NCBI GenBank assembly: GCA_963169105.1
Contig: OY720639.1
Location: 93,446,559-93,510,558 of the forward strand
DNA: 64,000 nucleotides
Reading direction: 5' to 3'
Source of the DNA: Ceriagrion tenellum
Lineage: Eukaryota; Arthropoda; Insecta; Odonata; Coenagrionidae
A program made the position numbers and the translations under genes. The notes under the pieces are model-generated. The model worked only from the letters and a program-made list of their open reading frames with translations, had not been told where the DNA came from and searched no databases. Shown piece after piece: positions 9,906-21,794 of the stretch (its first letter is position 1; the number at the start of each line of letters is the position of its first letter).

Positions 9906-10031
9906 CTGATCACCCATATTCCGAATTATCGATCATCTACCAAATCACGAAATTTCAGTATTCTTCCGCGCACAATCAGGGACCATTAGGACTGCAATGG
10001 AATCTGCCAATAATTAATTACAACGGTAACA
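9906..10031 (+). other. Possible remnant of another LINE tail
   Basis: A short plus-strand stretch around 9950-9995 reads like the end of a LINE reverse transcriptase (ILPRTIRDH, similar to SFFPRTIKDL in LINE-D). It is too short and broken to be sure. Confidence 0.3.
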
Positions 10032-10604
10032 TTTTTCATTGTTTTTAAAACTGATTTTCAATGTATTTAAACGTCTGGACTGATTTTGATGAAATTTTTT
10101 GCGTGTGTTTGAGTGGGTCCTGGATGTTTTAGATTTACAATTGGACCCGGTAGGTGTCGCTGCGATCGGGTTCTAGGAATTATTTTTTTTAACGAAATTT
10201 TTTTTTTTTTAAAGATTTTTTCCCATATCAGAACATATAACACCTAAATTTCACCCCTCTCCACCGCCCCTCAATATTTTTAAAATAAGAAAACAAAAGT
10301 TTTCGAATCGAATAATTGACCATCTGAGAATAATTTATAGTTATGTTTGTGTACCATAGGTGGCGCTGATGTCGAATTCTGTGGTATTTGACGTACGTTT
10401 CAATATATGCGCAAGTCGTCGCACTTGCGTCGTAGCTTGGCGTTGTTTTGACGAAATGTAAACATTGAAATGTCAAACTCAATGTCAAATGACACTTAGT
10501 ATATAGTTTATCGAAAATTCGAATATCGAAAAAATGTTTGCTGAACCCGCTAATTGCAGGCAAGCCAACGTTTGGGCAGGACAACGTCCGTCGAGTCCGC
10601 TAGT
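10032..10604 (-). mobile_element. Dispersed repeat with ACTAGC...CAACGT terminus
   Basis: On the minus strand it begins at about 10604 with ACTAGCGGACTCGACGG and ACGTTGTCCTGCCC. It passes through GGCGCCACCTATGG-type sequence (inverse at 10365) and ends near 10032 with CATCAAAATCAGTCCAGACG. This layout resembles a repeat I recall from many insect genomes whose start reads CTAGCTGACCCGGC, but I cannot assign a class. Related starts are at 12659 and 33819. Poly-A/T runs mark the centre. Confidence 0.5.
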
Positions 10605-10922
10605 ATTTGGTAAATTGCTAATAACAGCATGACTGAGAATTTAACGATTCCTTTACGTCTGGGAGTGAAGGTACCCTCAGCAACACGCCTTGACAGGCAA
10701 GATATTGCGATAGTACACGAGATATTTTTACAGTGCTGATAGAAACGACCATATAAGATGGATACCAAGCCGACCTGATCACATCACATCACAGCACATA
10801 CATACAAAAATTACATATCCACACACCCCACAGAAGACGATGAAAAACAGAGTGAGGCACGTTAATGCGTTAAGATACACATTTTTCATCATTCTCATAT
10901 CAGGGATAGAAGGATTAACTTT
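10605..10922. other. Gene-free stretch
   Basis: Nothing recognisable. The open frame of 72 codons on the minus strand (10550-10768) mostly overlaps repeat DNA. Confidence 0.4.
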
Positions 10923-10990
10923 GCAATTCCACATTGTAAAAGATTTATTACGACCGGTTTCGCCGCAGTGCAGCATCATCAGGTGACCAA
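10923..10990 (-). ncRNA. Minimal hammerhead ribozyme motif in a PLE-like end
   Basis: On the minus strand CCTGATGA (core 10982-10976) is followed by one T. Stem II comes next as GCTGC and GCGGC around ACT (five pairs, one of them G-U), then GAAA (10961-10958), stem III ACCGGT, and cleavage triplet GTC (10954-10952). The downstream flank TAATAAATC with ATGTGGAATTGC matches the other loci. All invariant core positions are present. This copy is single, not a foldback. Confidence 0.6.
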
Positions 10991-11562
10991 ATCATTCATC
11001 CTAATTCATCCCTTTCTCTTGGCTTGCGCCAGAACACCCCCTGCCGTTCACACGGCCGTACTCAGGCAACGGTAGGTGCCATGCATGCGAGATACGTTTG
11101 ACTTGGACAGTCAACTTTTCAGGAGTCGATTTAAGGAGATCCAATCATAAGATATTCCGGGAGATTTAGTCACATATACAACTACCGTTTAATTAATATC
11201 TTGATAAATGACCATAGCAAATTATACAATTTGATCATAATGGAACTAGCTCTACCTAGAGTTAAATTCCTAACGATCAAAAAGTGTAATATACCACTAC
11301 CGACCAATTACATAACTCACGAGCTTCTTTGACACATTAAAATTCTACGAAATGCGAACCAACTATCATCCAAAAACAAGTTATTAATCGCAAAAGAATA
11401 AAAGTTGGGATGAATATATGTATAATAAACTTTCATTTTCTTTCGCAGCTTCAACACAAATTTATAAACGTGGGGATAAAACCAAAATCCGAGAGACATG
11501 AGTTTCCATTAAATGTAATAAATTATAAATAAAGTATATTATGCATTTCTAGTATGTTATTA
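10991..11562. other. Gene-free stretch
   Basis: No coding or repeat signal that I can name. Short open frames only. Confidence 0.4.
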
Positions 11563-12030
<468 letters not shown>

Positions 12031-12658
12031 CAACACAACAACTTAGCCATTTAACTTATCATACTACTTAAGATTTTTGGGGGATTCAAATTGTATGCCG
12101 CTTAATTTAAATGTAATTAGGGGTGGGTCAGACCCAACGAGCTAGCTACAGCACAGAATCAAAGTATGCGACGCAATGTTGGAGGAGCAATCTTTCTACA
12201 GGTAATAGTGACCTACAGGTGATCTCTCAAGGTGCAGGAGTTTCAAACGTACCGCGCGAAAAAAGTCAAGCTAAAGACTCGTATTGACATTTTTGTTTGT
12301 TTATCTAGGATTTCAGCCCCATGAAAGTATATTATTGTCCCATTAATATTAGAGGATTTACTTCACGCTTCCCTTAGCTGCTCAAATTAAAACGTAAAAT
12401 TCGAATACAGTCTTCATCGTGACTGGGAATAAATCCCGCTCAAACTGCCTTGAATTGGAGGAGTCTCTCATAAACTTCGAGGAGATAGGAAACCCAATAA
12501 ACGAACGAGTACAACAGTATAATCAGCCGCTAACGAGCCATAGATGTCCAATTAATTTAGTAAAAACGCGTCCGGCCATACCTTGCGCAAATGGTATAGG
12601 GTAAATGAAGGTAACAACGCCACCTATTCAGTTAATTTGCTATAACTTTTTATTAAAT
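12031..12658. other. Gene-free stretch
   Basis: No recognisable exon or repeat family. Confidence 0.4.
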
Positions 12659-12740
12659 CACTAGCTGACCCGGCGAACTTCGTACCGCCTCCACCTTCTG
12701 TTACCCTATAGATAATATGAACTCAAAATGACAGAAAGTT
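12659..12740 (+). repeat. Truncated start of the ACTAGCTGACC repeat
   Basis: ACTAGCTGACCCGGCGAAC followed by TTCGTACCGCC is the start I associate with a widespread arthropod repeat. Only about 80 bp remain before PLE-like sequence takes over. Compare 10032-10604 and 33812-34160. Confidence 0.5.
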
Positions 12741-12761
12741 AAATTTCCAAATAATTATTAT

Positions 12762-12815
12762 TTCCACTCACCGACCAATGTTCCGACACAACTCATGTCA
12801 TTCACAAGGTGAGAA
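12762..12815 (-). repeat. Single PLE-like end (degraded hammerhead)
   Basis: On the minus strand: CACCTTGTGAATGACA, then GTCGGAACATTGGTCGGTGAG. It retains the shape of the family motif (core, stem II, GRAAC, GGTCGGTG), but the core and the GAAA are mutated. A TGGAAA flank follows. Confidence 0.45.
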
Positions 12816-12885
12816 CGCCTTAGACTGGCATGAGTCGTATCAAAACCAGGGTAGGTGGGTTGAAATAAAAAGGACGTGAGAATTT

Positions 12886-13496
12886 AGGTTGGTTGGAGAG
12901 CGAACCGTGAGTCGTTGAGAGCACATTTTACGAACTTTTCTCTTAAATTGCAAAAATACTTGGACCACACTTCACTTAAATACATCAACTTATATGTTAG
13001 AAATAACCGCACATATTGTCACGTATTTATTAATGCTGCTTAATACGGTACATTTTATTGTTTATACAAACGAATGTATGAATACTTTTATGAGGAAAAT
13101 TGTGCCGTGAAAAGCGGCAAGTTGTATTGATTGTTTGAATGACTGAACGGGAAATAGAACCTACTCTAATTCAATTCATTTCCTTGTACAATCTATGATA
13201 CAGTTGTTGATGCAATCCAATGTATTGCCTTGTAAAGAGACCTTTAGAAACCATTATAATGATATGACATGAATGTTATCGCGATGGGAAAAAATTTGTG
13301 TGTGCCATCACATAAATTCGAAACATGTCAAGTGTCATAAGGTTACCTATCAAAACAGCATTAATTTGCCAGTAAATCAAATGAGTAACAAGCATTTTTT
13401 TCGCTTTTATCTATACATATTACGAATGAGTAATCGTATGAAAAGTTTCACGCAAATCTGTGCATAAATGAAAATCGCTTCGACCACCTTAACAAA
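12886..13496. repeat. Family X inverted-repeat element, complete copy
   Basis: The left end is TTAGGTTGGTTGGAGAGCGA and the right end, inverted, is TTAAGGTGGTCGAAGCGA, so the termini form an imperfect inverted repeat of about 20 bp. The right interior carries TTTCATTTATGCACAG and TTGCGTGAAAC (as complement), shared with partial copies at 28968, 42728 and 56918. The second complete copy is 38582-39737. No transposase is present. Confidence 0.6.
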
Positions 13497-13561
13497 GTCT
13501 CTGTTATTTTGGGATAGTGTTAATTGATAGATAACTGATCAATGAGGAATTGCACTTGCAA

Positions 13562-13625
13562 AGTTCCACATATATCTATTTGGCGCGACCAGTTTCGATT
13601 GAAAATATCATAATCAGGCACTGTC
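13562..13625 (-). ncRNA. Hammerhead-like motif in a PLE-like end (one core change)
   Basis: On the minus strand CTGATTA (13617-13611) is followed by T, stem II GAT/ATC, GAAAC (ending 13592), TG, and GTC (13589-13587). The invariant G8 of the core is T, so activity is doubtful. The flank with CTATTT-type sequence and ATGTGGAACT matches the family. Confidence 0.5.
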
Positions 13626-13961
13626 GGGAATTTCACCTTTGATCAATTATGAGGGATTTCAATAATACTTCGGCTGACACTATTAAATCAACAGATAGAT
13701 AACATCAAAATACGCAGAAGCTGAAAGACCTTTTTCCAAAGTGGTAAGAAATCCATCAACGACTTGTGTCGAATTTAAGCCCATTGTGTGGGTATAAAAT
13801 AAGGGAGATTCCGATAAAATTTACTGCCAAACACCGGAGGTAAAATCCTACCTGCAGCGACCATTTCAGTTACCTTTTCCTAACGATGATAATAAAGAAC
13901 TGTTTTCCAAATCGCTAAGAAATCCGTTGTCTCGGGCGAGACTTCGTAGAATTTGCTTAAC

Positions 13962-14082
13962 ATTGTAAATGAAAAGTATAACTTAGTTATTCCACATAGA
14001 TTTATTAAAAGGACGACCTTCGTCCAAACCTTGGTCGTCCTGTTAACAAATCTATGTGGAATAACTAAGTAACACTTTTCAT
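13962..14082. repeat. PLE-like foldback with deleted centre, locus F
   Basis: The arms of about 57 bp (TGTAAATGAAAAGT, TAACTTAGTTATTCCACATAG) are inverted across the centre TTCGTCCAAACC. The remaining inner motif (CGACCTT / AAACCTTGGTCG) is what stays of the stem III and GTC region. The catalytic cores have been lost, probably by deletion at the hairpin centre. Confidence 0.65.
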
Positions 14083-14291
14083 TTACAACGCTAAGAAATC
14101 CATCAATGACATGTTACGAATTTAAGCCCATTGTGTGGATATGGAGAGCATCCAAATAGAAAACACAGTTAAACGAGAGGAGTAAACATTTCTGGGCGAC
14201 ACTTCAATCGCCTTTTTGGTGACTAATGGTATATTACTACCATCTTATGTTTTTATGACTGCGCAGTGGATTTATTTGGACAGGTCCTGCC

Positions 14292-14627
14292 TTACTTTCC
14301 CACAATAAAGAGTTGTTCTTGCGTAATACACGTAACTATCACGAGTGAACATTCCTTAGACACTGTTGAAAAGAACATTCGTACGACAAATCTTCCTCTT
14401 CCCGACGAGTAAAATCCTAAAATATGAACGATAAATCTAGAATTGGAGAAAATTCCGATTTCCAAAGATGGCACAACAGAGAAGCAGGAATCAATTATCC
14501 GCGATAAAAAAATCAATTTAGTATTTGGCAATAACAAATAAGCATAAAAAAAGGAAATACTGCCGCAAATAAGGGCCGTAAATCTCGAAGCGAACGAGCG
14601 TGTAAAAGAAAATAACGTCTCTCGCAA
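14292..14627 (-). other. Open frame of 111 codons, not supported as a gene
   Basis: A minus-strand open frame in an otherwise unremarkable region. It has no known motif and no transmembrane or signal pattern I would trust. It may simply be chance. Confidence 0.2.
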
Positions 14628-15217
14628 ACGGCAGTAAACAATTTCCAGCCAAGAGCTAACTAACGAAGACGCATGCCTGCTCCGAAGTTACTTCTTTCCC
14701 CGGCGAAGGTCCACTAATCACCGACGGCGCCTAAAAATGTCTAAAAGTTGTGCGCCAGCCTGCTTTAACTTTCAAGGAGTTAATTTACGATTAAAGGGAA
14801 CGAAAGAGGTCAAACGCAAGACTAAGTTCGCACTGTGCAAACAAGAAGCGCACGACTCGCTTGAAATACTCCCGATGACATCTTTAGAAAGAGCTCCGCA
14901 TTAGGAGGAAAAATAATGGACGGAAAATCAAGACTAAACTAAAGATTTATAACCCATAAAAAAACTGAAACACTTGAAAAATACATCCAACTTTTCCATT
15001 TTAAGCCGAAAGACTGAACCACGAGATGTCACAGCCGCACGTAAAAAAATAAAGAAGATTCCGATTAAAATTTACGGCAGAGCACCGGAGGAAAAATCCT
15101 ACCTGCAGCGAGTATTTTAGTTACCTTTACCTTAACGATGATATGAAAGACCTTTTGTCGAAATCCCTAAGAAATCCATCTACTACGTTTACGAATTTAA
15201 GAGTATTTGACTTAGCT

Positions 15218-15330
15218 GAGATATCAACCTGGGTCTCTCATTTGCCGGTCAGGTACGTAAGCCTGCAACAACAGACCTGACCGGCCATTGGAAAACTCGA
15301 GTTCGAATACCAGATAAGTCGAGTGACATA
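15218..15330. mobile_element. SINE-1 foldback, degraded
   Basis: The left half (minus, 15218-15270) has GACTTAGCTGAGATATCAAC, a mutated B-box region, and TTTGCCGGTCAGGT. The right half (plus, 15280-15325) has ACCTGACCGGCCATTGG, GAGTTCGAATACC and AGTCGAGTGA. Heads face each other, as in the pair at 7618-7864. Confidence 0.6.
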
Positions 15331-15334
15331 AAAG

Positions 15335-16305
15335 ATTTAATAGTAACGATAATAACAATAATAATATTTTATTTTACACTACTAATTATACAATATAATC
15401 CATTAAACAATGATATTCGTGAAATTAGGCACCCCTGAAGAGACCAGTAATGGGGGTTGCCATCAATTGGTTACGCAGTGTTCAGCAGCAGTTTATTTAA
15501 TAACTCCTTTACCTCCTTTTTTTAAATTTACATCCGAAATTGCGAAAATAGGGAATTTCACGGCAAATTCATGACCAAATACTGCACGCAGAGTAAGGCA
15601 TCGTACGAAGTCAAAATGTGGAGGTTGTGGAGCAGCTTGGAGTACAGATTACTCTTATATAGGGTCTTGGTTCGAAGTCCGGCATTTGATCGGTGGAATA
15701 CGAATACTAAATCAAGGGGGAAGAAATCTAACAGTATAACTACACTCCCGAATATTACAATCACGACACTCATTGCTAAATTCTCCATCCTGACTTGAAG
15801 ATGACATTTGTTGTACCTCTATCGACCTGAAATTACAGATTTACCCACTATTATGAGCTACTACGAAATTCTAGAGGATGATACAAAAAATTTGTCAAAA
15901 AGTTATTTTTCATTTCAGTCGCACAAAATTTCAAACCTTAAAATCAATGCTATTAGCAAAATTCAACCTCATTTATTTATATTGGATAGATTTTCCCTCC
16001 ACATCAGTTTTCATCTCCGGTGAACAGCGGTGATAAAACAAATATAAACCACTTCAATGCACATAGAATACTGAAACTGCATGAGAACGTTCGAGTGGCA
16101 AAAAAACAAGAACATTTGGAAAGCAACGATTATTGCAAAACAACTTTCAGCCATCATGAGCACAAATAGACTGTTGCCGGCAGAAAACTATTATAACTCG
16201 CTCGCAACCGTGCAGCAAGGTGAGTAAAGGAAATCTCTTTCCCCCAATGACCGTGCAGCACCACAGAGCCCCAAGAGGCAAGTTCACTGCCATAGTTGTC
16301 ACGAC
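15335..16305. other. Gene-free stretch with a tRNA-like scrap
   Basis: TTGGTTCGAAGTCCGGC at about 15667 resembles a B-box from a degraded SINE. The rest is A+T-rich with no identifiable gene. Confidence 0.35.
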
Positions 16306-16876
16306 TAAATAAAGGTAACTTGAGGGAAATAGTTGCCTAGTCATATTGGAGGCCATATTCGAATCATAAGTTTTTACTTCAGCAACAGTAGAAAGCGTGA
16401 ATTAAAGATTTTATTATTAATGGTGTAATAATATAATTTTATATGACTGAAATTCCAAGAAGCTACATACAAATATCTACATAAGTTGAAACTGCCCTCA
16501 TTTATTTCACGCAGTACGTCTAACCCTCCTTATAAAATGCCGAAGGTTTTTTGTAATCCTGAAAAAATGACTGCGGTGACAATATGAGTTTCAAAAATAG
16601 TTGAGAAAACGTAAAAACTACAAACTGTTAATTTTTTTACGAGATCTAGGTGTTATAAATTCCTCATTTTTTAAAATAAGGGTTCTCTGGAGTGTATACA
16701 CGAACCTAATCCCATGCAAAAGGGTTGGTGTTTTTCGTCAAACATCTCGGTGAGTAGTTCGGTAAGGGGCTGATATTTTGTTAACTCTGTACGGGTGAGA
16801 TGCTTTTCTTTAAAATGAGACCAAATTCATTGATTTATAGGTGAAATGATACTTCGTTATAACTACCTTAACGTTG
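16306..16876 (-). repeat. Family Z inverted-repeat element, copy b (complete)
   Basis: The left end AAAGGTAACTTGAGGGAAATA and the right end, inverted, TTAAGGTAGTTATAACGAAG define imperfect terminal inverted repeats about 570 bp apart. The interior matches copy c (31946-32517) throughout: TCACGCAGTACGT, GAGATCTAGGTGTTATAAAT and GGTAAGGGGCTGAT. No protein is encoded. Confidence 0.65.
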
Positions 16877-17964
16877 AAAGGCAAACGTTACAATTTTGAA
16901 GATGTTAACACCAAGCTTCACCCAAAGACAAACCATAAAGAACGAGACTTACAGGATAAAATTTTAGCAGCGTAAGCTAGCCGCAGTATAGCGAGGCGCC
17001 TTTTGCGACTGTTAAATACTAGACTGGGGTACAATGCCTTGAAGCCAGTCCACACATCTTGGGCTTAAAAGTGTGGACCTACCCGTTAGCGTACTTCGCC
17101 AAGAGCAGGGTGAGCTCAACGCCGAGTTTCTCTCCACCCTCCCACCATTCCCCAAAGCGTCATTTCCTCACCGTCATACCCTCCATGATATAAAATTCCC
17201 TCGGTTGTCCGACGCCTCAGCAATTACGCGGACAACACACGAAATAAATCTGAGACATTACGCACGCACCTGGAAGCAGGGGCAAATCAAGATTACAAGG
17301 AGACAATGAAGATCCAAGAAGCCACGGCTCCAAAAAATAAATAAACGCGATGAATCGTCGAGACAAAAGTTACAATCTCCCCAGCCAGACGGCCATCAAG
17401 TGGAACAATCTATTACTCGCCTAGCAACGGGGTTCATGCCCTTCCCTCAAGCCTTTAAAGCCTTGTAGATCGAAATATGCGCCCGGATTTCCCTTTAAGA
17501 CGGCCGCAACCAAAGAGGAGCCTGGGAAGGAGGCGGAATAATAATAAAAAAAGATTATTTACACATATATACGGACGTACATATTTTTTTCAAAAAGGCT
17601 TTGCTCACCTACGCCCATCTAGAGCCAGGCCTAGCCCTTCACTCAAGCGGCCAGCCAACATGAATTTCAAAACATCCTCAAAGGAGAAAGAAGATCCACA
17701 TCTCTTGAGGCGGCGGGGCTTGAGGGAAAAAAATAATACACAACCCAAAGAGAAACTCCGGGAATTCGTACAGAAAAATAGAAAAAAATAATGAAAAGAT
17801 AAGGAAGGTGAAGACCTCCATGGCGATTCAAGGAACGATAAACAAGCTACAGATTGGACGCGGGAAGAGAGAGGGGAGGTTTGAGAGTGGAGAAGGCGGG
17901 CGGAGTAGGTAGCAGGGGAGGTTTGGGGGTTGAAGAAAAAACGAAGGCAAGGCCGGCTAAAAGC
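16877..17964. other. Gene-free stretch, partly G+C-rich
   Basis: Open frames at 17477-17791 (plus) and 17605-17967 (minus) overlap each other in purine-rich, low-complexity sequence. Neither has a domain. I see no reliable gene. Confidence 0.35.
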
Positions 17965-18200
17965 CATGGTGCTCAGACTTTTAAGTCTTTATTATTTTGC
18001 TCAGTTCCGTCCGCGGGATCGTTAAATTCTCGTCAACCTTGCCCAAATTCTACGCTTTTCACACTAAAATCCCTGACAAGGCGACTAAAAAATAAAAAAA
18101 AACACCTTCGGAATATGTAAAAGCTCACGGACAATTTTTCCTGCTCGGTATTTTCGCGAGATTCATTAAATCGAGAAAGAGAAACGTAAAAATCATTTCT
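17965..18200 (+). repeat. Dispersed repeat, copy 1
   Basis: It shares ordered phrases with 19105-19340: TTTTGCTCAGTTC / TTTTGCGCAGCTCAGT, GGATCGTTAAATTCTCG, CGGTATTTTCGCGAG / CGGTGTTTTTAGCGCG, TTCATTAAATCGAGAAAGA. A fragment also appears at 18525-18560 (ACAAGCTTAAAAGCTGTGGT). Class unknown. Confidence 0.5.
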
Positions 18201-19104
18201 CTCAAAACGCTTGCATTGCCGCAGAATTTTCTAAAATAAAATGAGAGGAAAAATAATGTCAGATCCATTGAATATGCACATCAAAGTATTTGTAATGCCA
18301 GTGAATACGTGAGGAATTGTAATGACGAAGTGATTACGAGAGAACACAGAATCAAGACTGCCTGATGATATTAATTCATGAAGAACTCTACCAAACACTG
18401 GGTATAGAACATGTTAAAAGTATTTCATATTTGTGAGTAAACTCATACATCCTTTGTCATGGAATACTCTAAAGATATAACAAACCTTAAATCGTACACT
18501 TTATCCACAAAAAAAAATAAGTTTGTCACAAGCTTAAAAGCTGTGGTACTCAGAATATGCAATTGTTCAAAGTTTTCTCCACCGTGTCGTTCAACTGTTG
18601 TCAAACTTTTACCTCTTCTCTTCTTATAAAATGTTATAAAACATAAATTTCATGAATACTTATAACAAATCACGGTATGATTTTTTTTAAATTATGGACT
18701 TCGCTAACTACAGTCCTCGAAAAGACGACACCAAATGCTAAAGAGTAAATATTCTCCGGAATATATTCTAACATCGCCTTCTTCCGATTTGATAATGCGG
18801 TTCGTACTTAAACAAATTCTTCAAACCGAAAAAGAGACAAGCAGAGTAATTTTCTATCGGACTGCATCATGGATACACTTACCATAATAAAAGAGTAATA
18901 TGATTTACCACCAGAGGGTAAGCCATTACAGCCCGAAAGGTATCAGATTAACAGAAGGACGCAACCGAATTTACTTACATAGAAATTCACGAAACTAAAA
19001 CAAAATGAAAGGAAATAGAATTTTCTTAATGGGTGCGTGCATTCCTAACTTCATTCATGCAATTTTCTGGCGTCACTAATATGCAATGTTCTTCACTGGC
19101 ATAA
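18201..19104. other. Gene-free stretch
   Basis: A+T-rich. Apart from the repeat scrap near 18525 I see nothing. Confidence 0.4.
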
Positions 19105-19340
19105 ATCCATGGAACTACAGACCTCAGATATCGATATTTTGCGCAGCTCAGTCTGAAGGATCGTTAAAATCTCGCGTAACATCTTTAAACTGTAAGCTTC
19201 ACCCCCAAAAACGTTCTCCGACAAGATAAACTAAAACGCGAAAGAAAGACAAGACACGAGTGCGTCCACGATACATTTTCTCGATCGGTGTTTTTAGCGC
19301 GGTTCGTTAAACAGAGAAAGACAAAGAAAGGACATTTATT
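19105..19340 (+). repeat. Dispersed repeat, copy 2
   Basis: Second copy of the repeat described at 17965-18200, in the same orientation about 1.1 kb away. Roughly two-thirds of positions match by eye. Confidence 0.5.
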
Positions 19341-20040
19341 TCCTCTTTTTACATTAACACGACCGTTTCTAACATTAAAGAGGAAGCTGATAAGCTAGAG
19401 TTATATGGGCCAGAGTTCACAAATCAATACATCATCATGATGCATAATCAATACTTGCCCCCACCAGCCGATAAAAGACTGAAAAGGGTTGATTCGGGTT
19501 CAGGAGTCGATTGGAGGTCGAAGGACAAAAATAATTAGTATAATAAGGGTAATCTATAGGTGGGGTGGGTTAAGATCTAAGAGCGCTAAAATCTTCTAGA
19601 TGCTTACAGGCACAGGCTCTTATCCCATTGCTCAAATTCCTTATTTTTCCATTTAAAAGTACGCCTTAACTCTTTTTATCCCGAACGTAGACCCTATTCT
19701 TTTTGTTCTTTTGCTCTGCTATCGGTATTCGCCCCTCTAGACCTCTTCAAACCATCTCCTCCACCAACTCTCTCACTATCTTCTCCGGAATGTTTCTCTC
19801 CTGCGGAATGTTTCACTCAAGTACTTCCTCGATCTCCCCCTTTACGTCCATCACACTTTCTCCATCTCCTTTACATCTTCATTTCAAAAGCCTGCAGTCC
19901 ATCCTCGTCCCCTTCTCTCAAAAATAGTCCAGGTATCTGCGCCACCATCGCAAAAATCCATCTTAAAGAAAGGTCTAACGCTTTCCCAGCGTATGGTGAT
20001 AACGAAGGTTGTCTGGATTTCCCACATGGTCAAACTGCAC
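19341..20040. other. Gene-free stretch
   Basis: Pyrimidine-rich around 19690-19920 (an open frame of 74 codons with no motif). Nothing else. Confidence 0.4.
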
Positions 20041-20045
20041 ATCTC

Positions 20046-20086
20046 TGCCGACGCTTCGACGCACAAGTCGTCCATCTCATCAGGGC
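20046..20086 (-). ncRNA. Hammerhead-like motif, locus G left
   Basis: On the minus strand CCTGATGA (core 20083-20077) is complete, GAAG (20058-20055) replaces GAAA, and GTC is at 20052-20050. A possible stem II, GACG with CGTC, is offset by four bases from the core. The change at position 15.1 and the offset make cleavage uncertain. Confidence 0.4.
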
Positions 20087-20278
20087 ATGTGGTACGATGC
20101 AGATGGTCCGGAATATATGCCGTTTGGGAGACCAATAACACGACACCTGACCTGAAGCCAAACGGTGTATATTCCGGAGAAGCTGCATTGCACGGCATGC
20201 CCTGGCTTCAGGTCAGGTGTCGTGTGATTGGTCTCCCAAACAACATACATTCCGGACGAGCTAAATTGAACGACATGC

Positions 20279-20318
20279 CTTGATGACGATGGAAGACTCG
20301 TAAATCGAAACGTCGGAA
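20279..20318 (+). ncRNA. Hammerhead-like motif, locus G right
   Basis: TTGATGA (20280-20286) has T in place of the first core C. GAT/ATC can pair as a short stem II. GAAACGTC (20307-20314) supplies GAAA, a self-complementary ACGT and the GTC triplet. The hairpin form of stem III would have no loop, so only a dimer could fold. Confidence 0.4.
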
Positions 20319-20554
20319 GAGATACCGAGATTGATCCGGTGGGTATCCCGAGTAATTCAATCCATATTTAACTCTACACCAACTTAACCTTAAAATTGAT
20401 ACACAAGGTCCCCGTTTTCCACTCATCATCCAATTCCACTGTTGCAAAACGCCTCCTTCGCTACCGAAGATGTCTCTATACTACTGATCCCACTATCCCT
20501 AAACGAACGATAACCACAAATATTGGATTGGATTTTAGTGAGGCGACCGACAGC

Positions 20555-20818
20555 TAAGGTCATTTGCGCAATAGGGATAAGGAAGGGAGGAAGGGTGATT
20601 ATAAACCCGGCGTCGGCATTAGCCACCTCTTATCGAAAGGTGCCAAGGGGACCACGACTTAACGCCTCATCCGACAGGAGTATTGTACTTGAAGTGCCCT
20701 CCACAAGACACTCAAGTAGGGATCGGATTTCCTCTGAAAAACATCCTCCTATGAAGGGATTTGAACCCTGGCCGCCCGTATGGTTAGCCAGTACTCTAGC
20801 CACCACACAAACCAGATT
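20555..20818 (-). mobile_element. tRNA-derived SINE-2
   Basis: On the minus strand the head reads GTGGTGGCTAGAGTACTGGC (A-box-like) and GGGTTCAAATCCCTTC (B-box). It is followed by a body with ACTTGAGTGTCTTGTGGAGG, TCGGATGAGGCGTTAAGTCG, CCCCTTGGCACCTTTCGATA and AATGCCGACGCCGGG. I recognise this body as a SINE type common in invertebrate genomes. It differs from SINE-1. Confidence 0.7.
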
Positions 20819-21053
20819 CCTAACCACAAATATAATTCATATCTAAACATAGGGGTCAGGGTTCTGTCTTACATTCAATGTATTCGCTTTGCACCTCAAG
20901 TTTACCCCTTCACATGCCTCAAGTGTATCGTGCGTTTGCGTGTATTCCGCTGAGTAAATCTCTCCCTGATCCCCATAAACACCTCTTACACCGTACGTTT
21001 TCCCTCCCTTCCCTTGTGTGTTTCGTGGGTGTGTCGTCAAGGCAACTCCACCT
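20819..21053. other. Short gene-free stretch
   Basis: Two overlapping open frames of about 79 codons on opposite strands, with no motifs. Confidence 0.35.
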
Positions 21054-21506
21054 AGGCTTGTGCGATGAACGATTTTGCCCATCGAGGGTCGATGAAAAAA
21101 AATTATCGAGATGATTCGGTTTCGATGGTTGTCATCGATGACGAGTCGATGAATTCATCGCCGTGGATGAGTCGATGGATTCATTCATCGCCAACGGAAA
21201 GGTAGGGATCGGCAAGGGCGGGCGACGCAACAAAAATAATTTTCATCTAATGGGGATGGATTCATTGACTCATCTACATCGGTGAATCCATCGACTCATT
21301 GACGTCAGTTCATTTATCAACTCATCGACGCCAGTTAACTCATCAACGTCAGTTAATTCATGGACTCATAGACATCGGTGAATTCATGGTCTCATCGACG
21401 TCGATGATCAATGACATTCATTGTCATCGACGCGGTTCATCGCAACGCGATGACTTAAATCATCGTCGATGATTTCGATGAATCGACCCATCGCACAAGC
21501 CTACCT
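21054..21506. mobile_element. Inverted-repeat element built of GATGA/TCATC words
   Basis: The ends AGGCTTGTGCGATGAACGAT (left) and, inverted, AGGCTTGTGCGATGGGTCGA (right) are terminal inverted repeats. The right arm extends as TTCATCGAAATCATCGACGA. The interior of about 400 bp is almost wholly made of variants of TCGATGA on the left and GACTCATCGACGTC on the right, so the two halves are roughly reverse-complementary words. No protein is present. Confidence 0.6.
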
Positions 21507-21794
21507 CCACCGGATCCCAAGCAGCTCCGGCATAAGACTACAGGGATGTGTGCTGTCCGTCTTGACGTGGAGGCCTGATGCGGAATAGCTCCCGGTGAGT
21601 GCTCGTGTCTCCCCGCGCGAGGTGCCAATACTTTACGGCCATTTGGTGTTATTTTTATATTTTGTCAATGTATTGGTTACCTTGCAACACTCGTTTCATT
21701 TCTTTATTAAGTAACACTCGTTTTTCTCCTTTTTTCAATCGCTTTTATTTAACTTCACTTGTGTGTCAGGGTCCTGTGTGTCACGGTCTTTTGT
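21507..21794. other. Short gene-free stretch
   Basis: Nothing recognisable. Confidence 0.4.

Larger units (their letters stand above)
13725..15212. repeat. Locally repeated block
   Basis: Related segments recur in order. AAGAAATCCATCAACGAC with TTTAAGCCCATTGTGTGG occurs at 13747, again at 14094, and partly at 15172. ACCGGAGGTAAAATCCTACC occurs at 13834 and ACCGGAGGAAAAATCCTACC at 15084, each followed by TGCAGCGA and TAACGATGAT. An old segmental duplication is likely. A PLE-like foldback interrupts it at 13962-14082. Confidence 0.6.
20046..20320. repeat. PLE-like foldback with internal duplication, locus G
   Basis: The left arm 20087-20160 (GGAATATATGCCGTTTGGGAG, AACACGACACCTGACCTGAA) is inverted at 20203-20279. 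The piece between (20161-20202) is a direct partial copy of the right arm. Outward-facing hammerhead-like motifs sit at both ends: minus strand at 20083-20050 and plus strand at 20280-20314. Confidence 0.65.
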
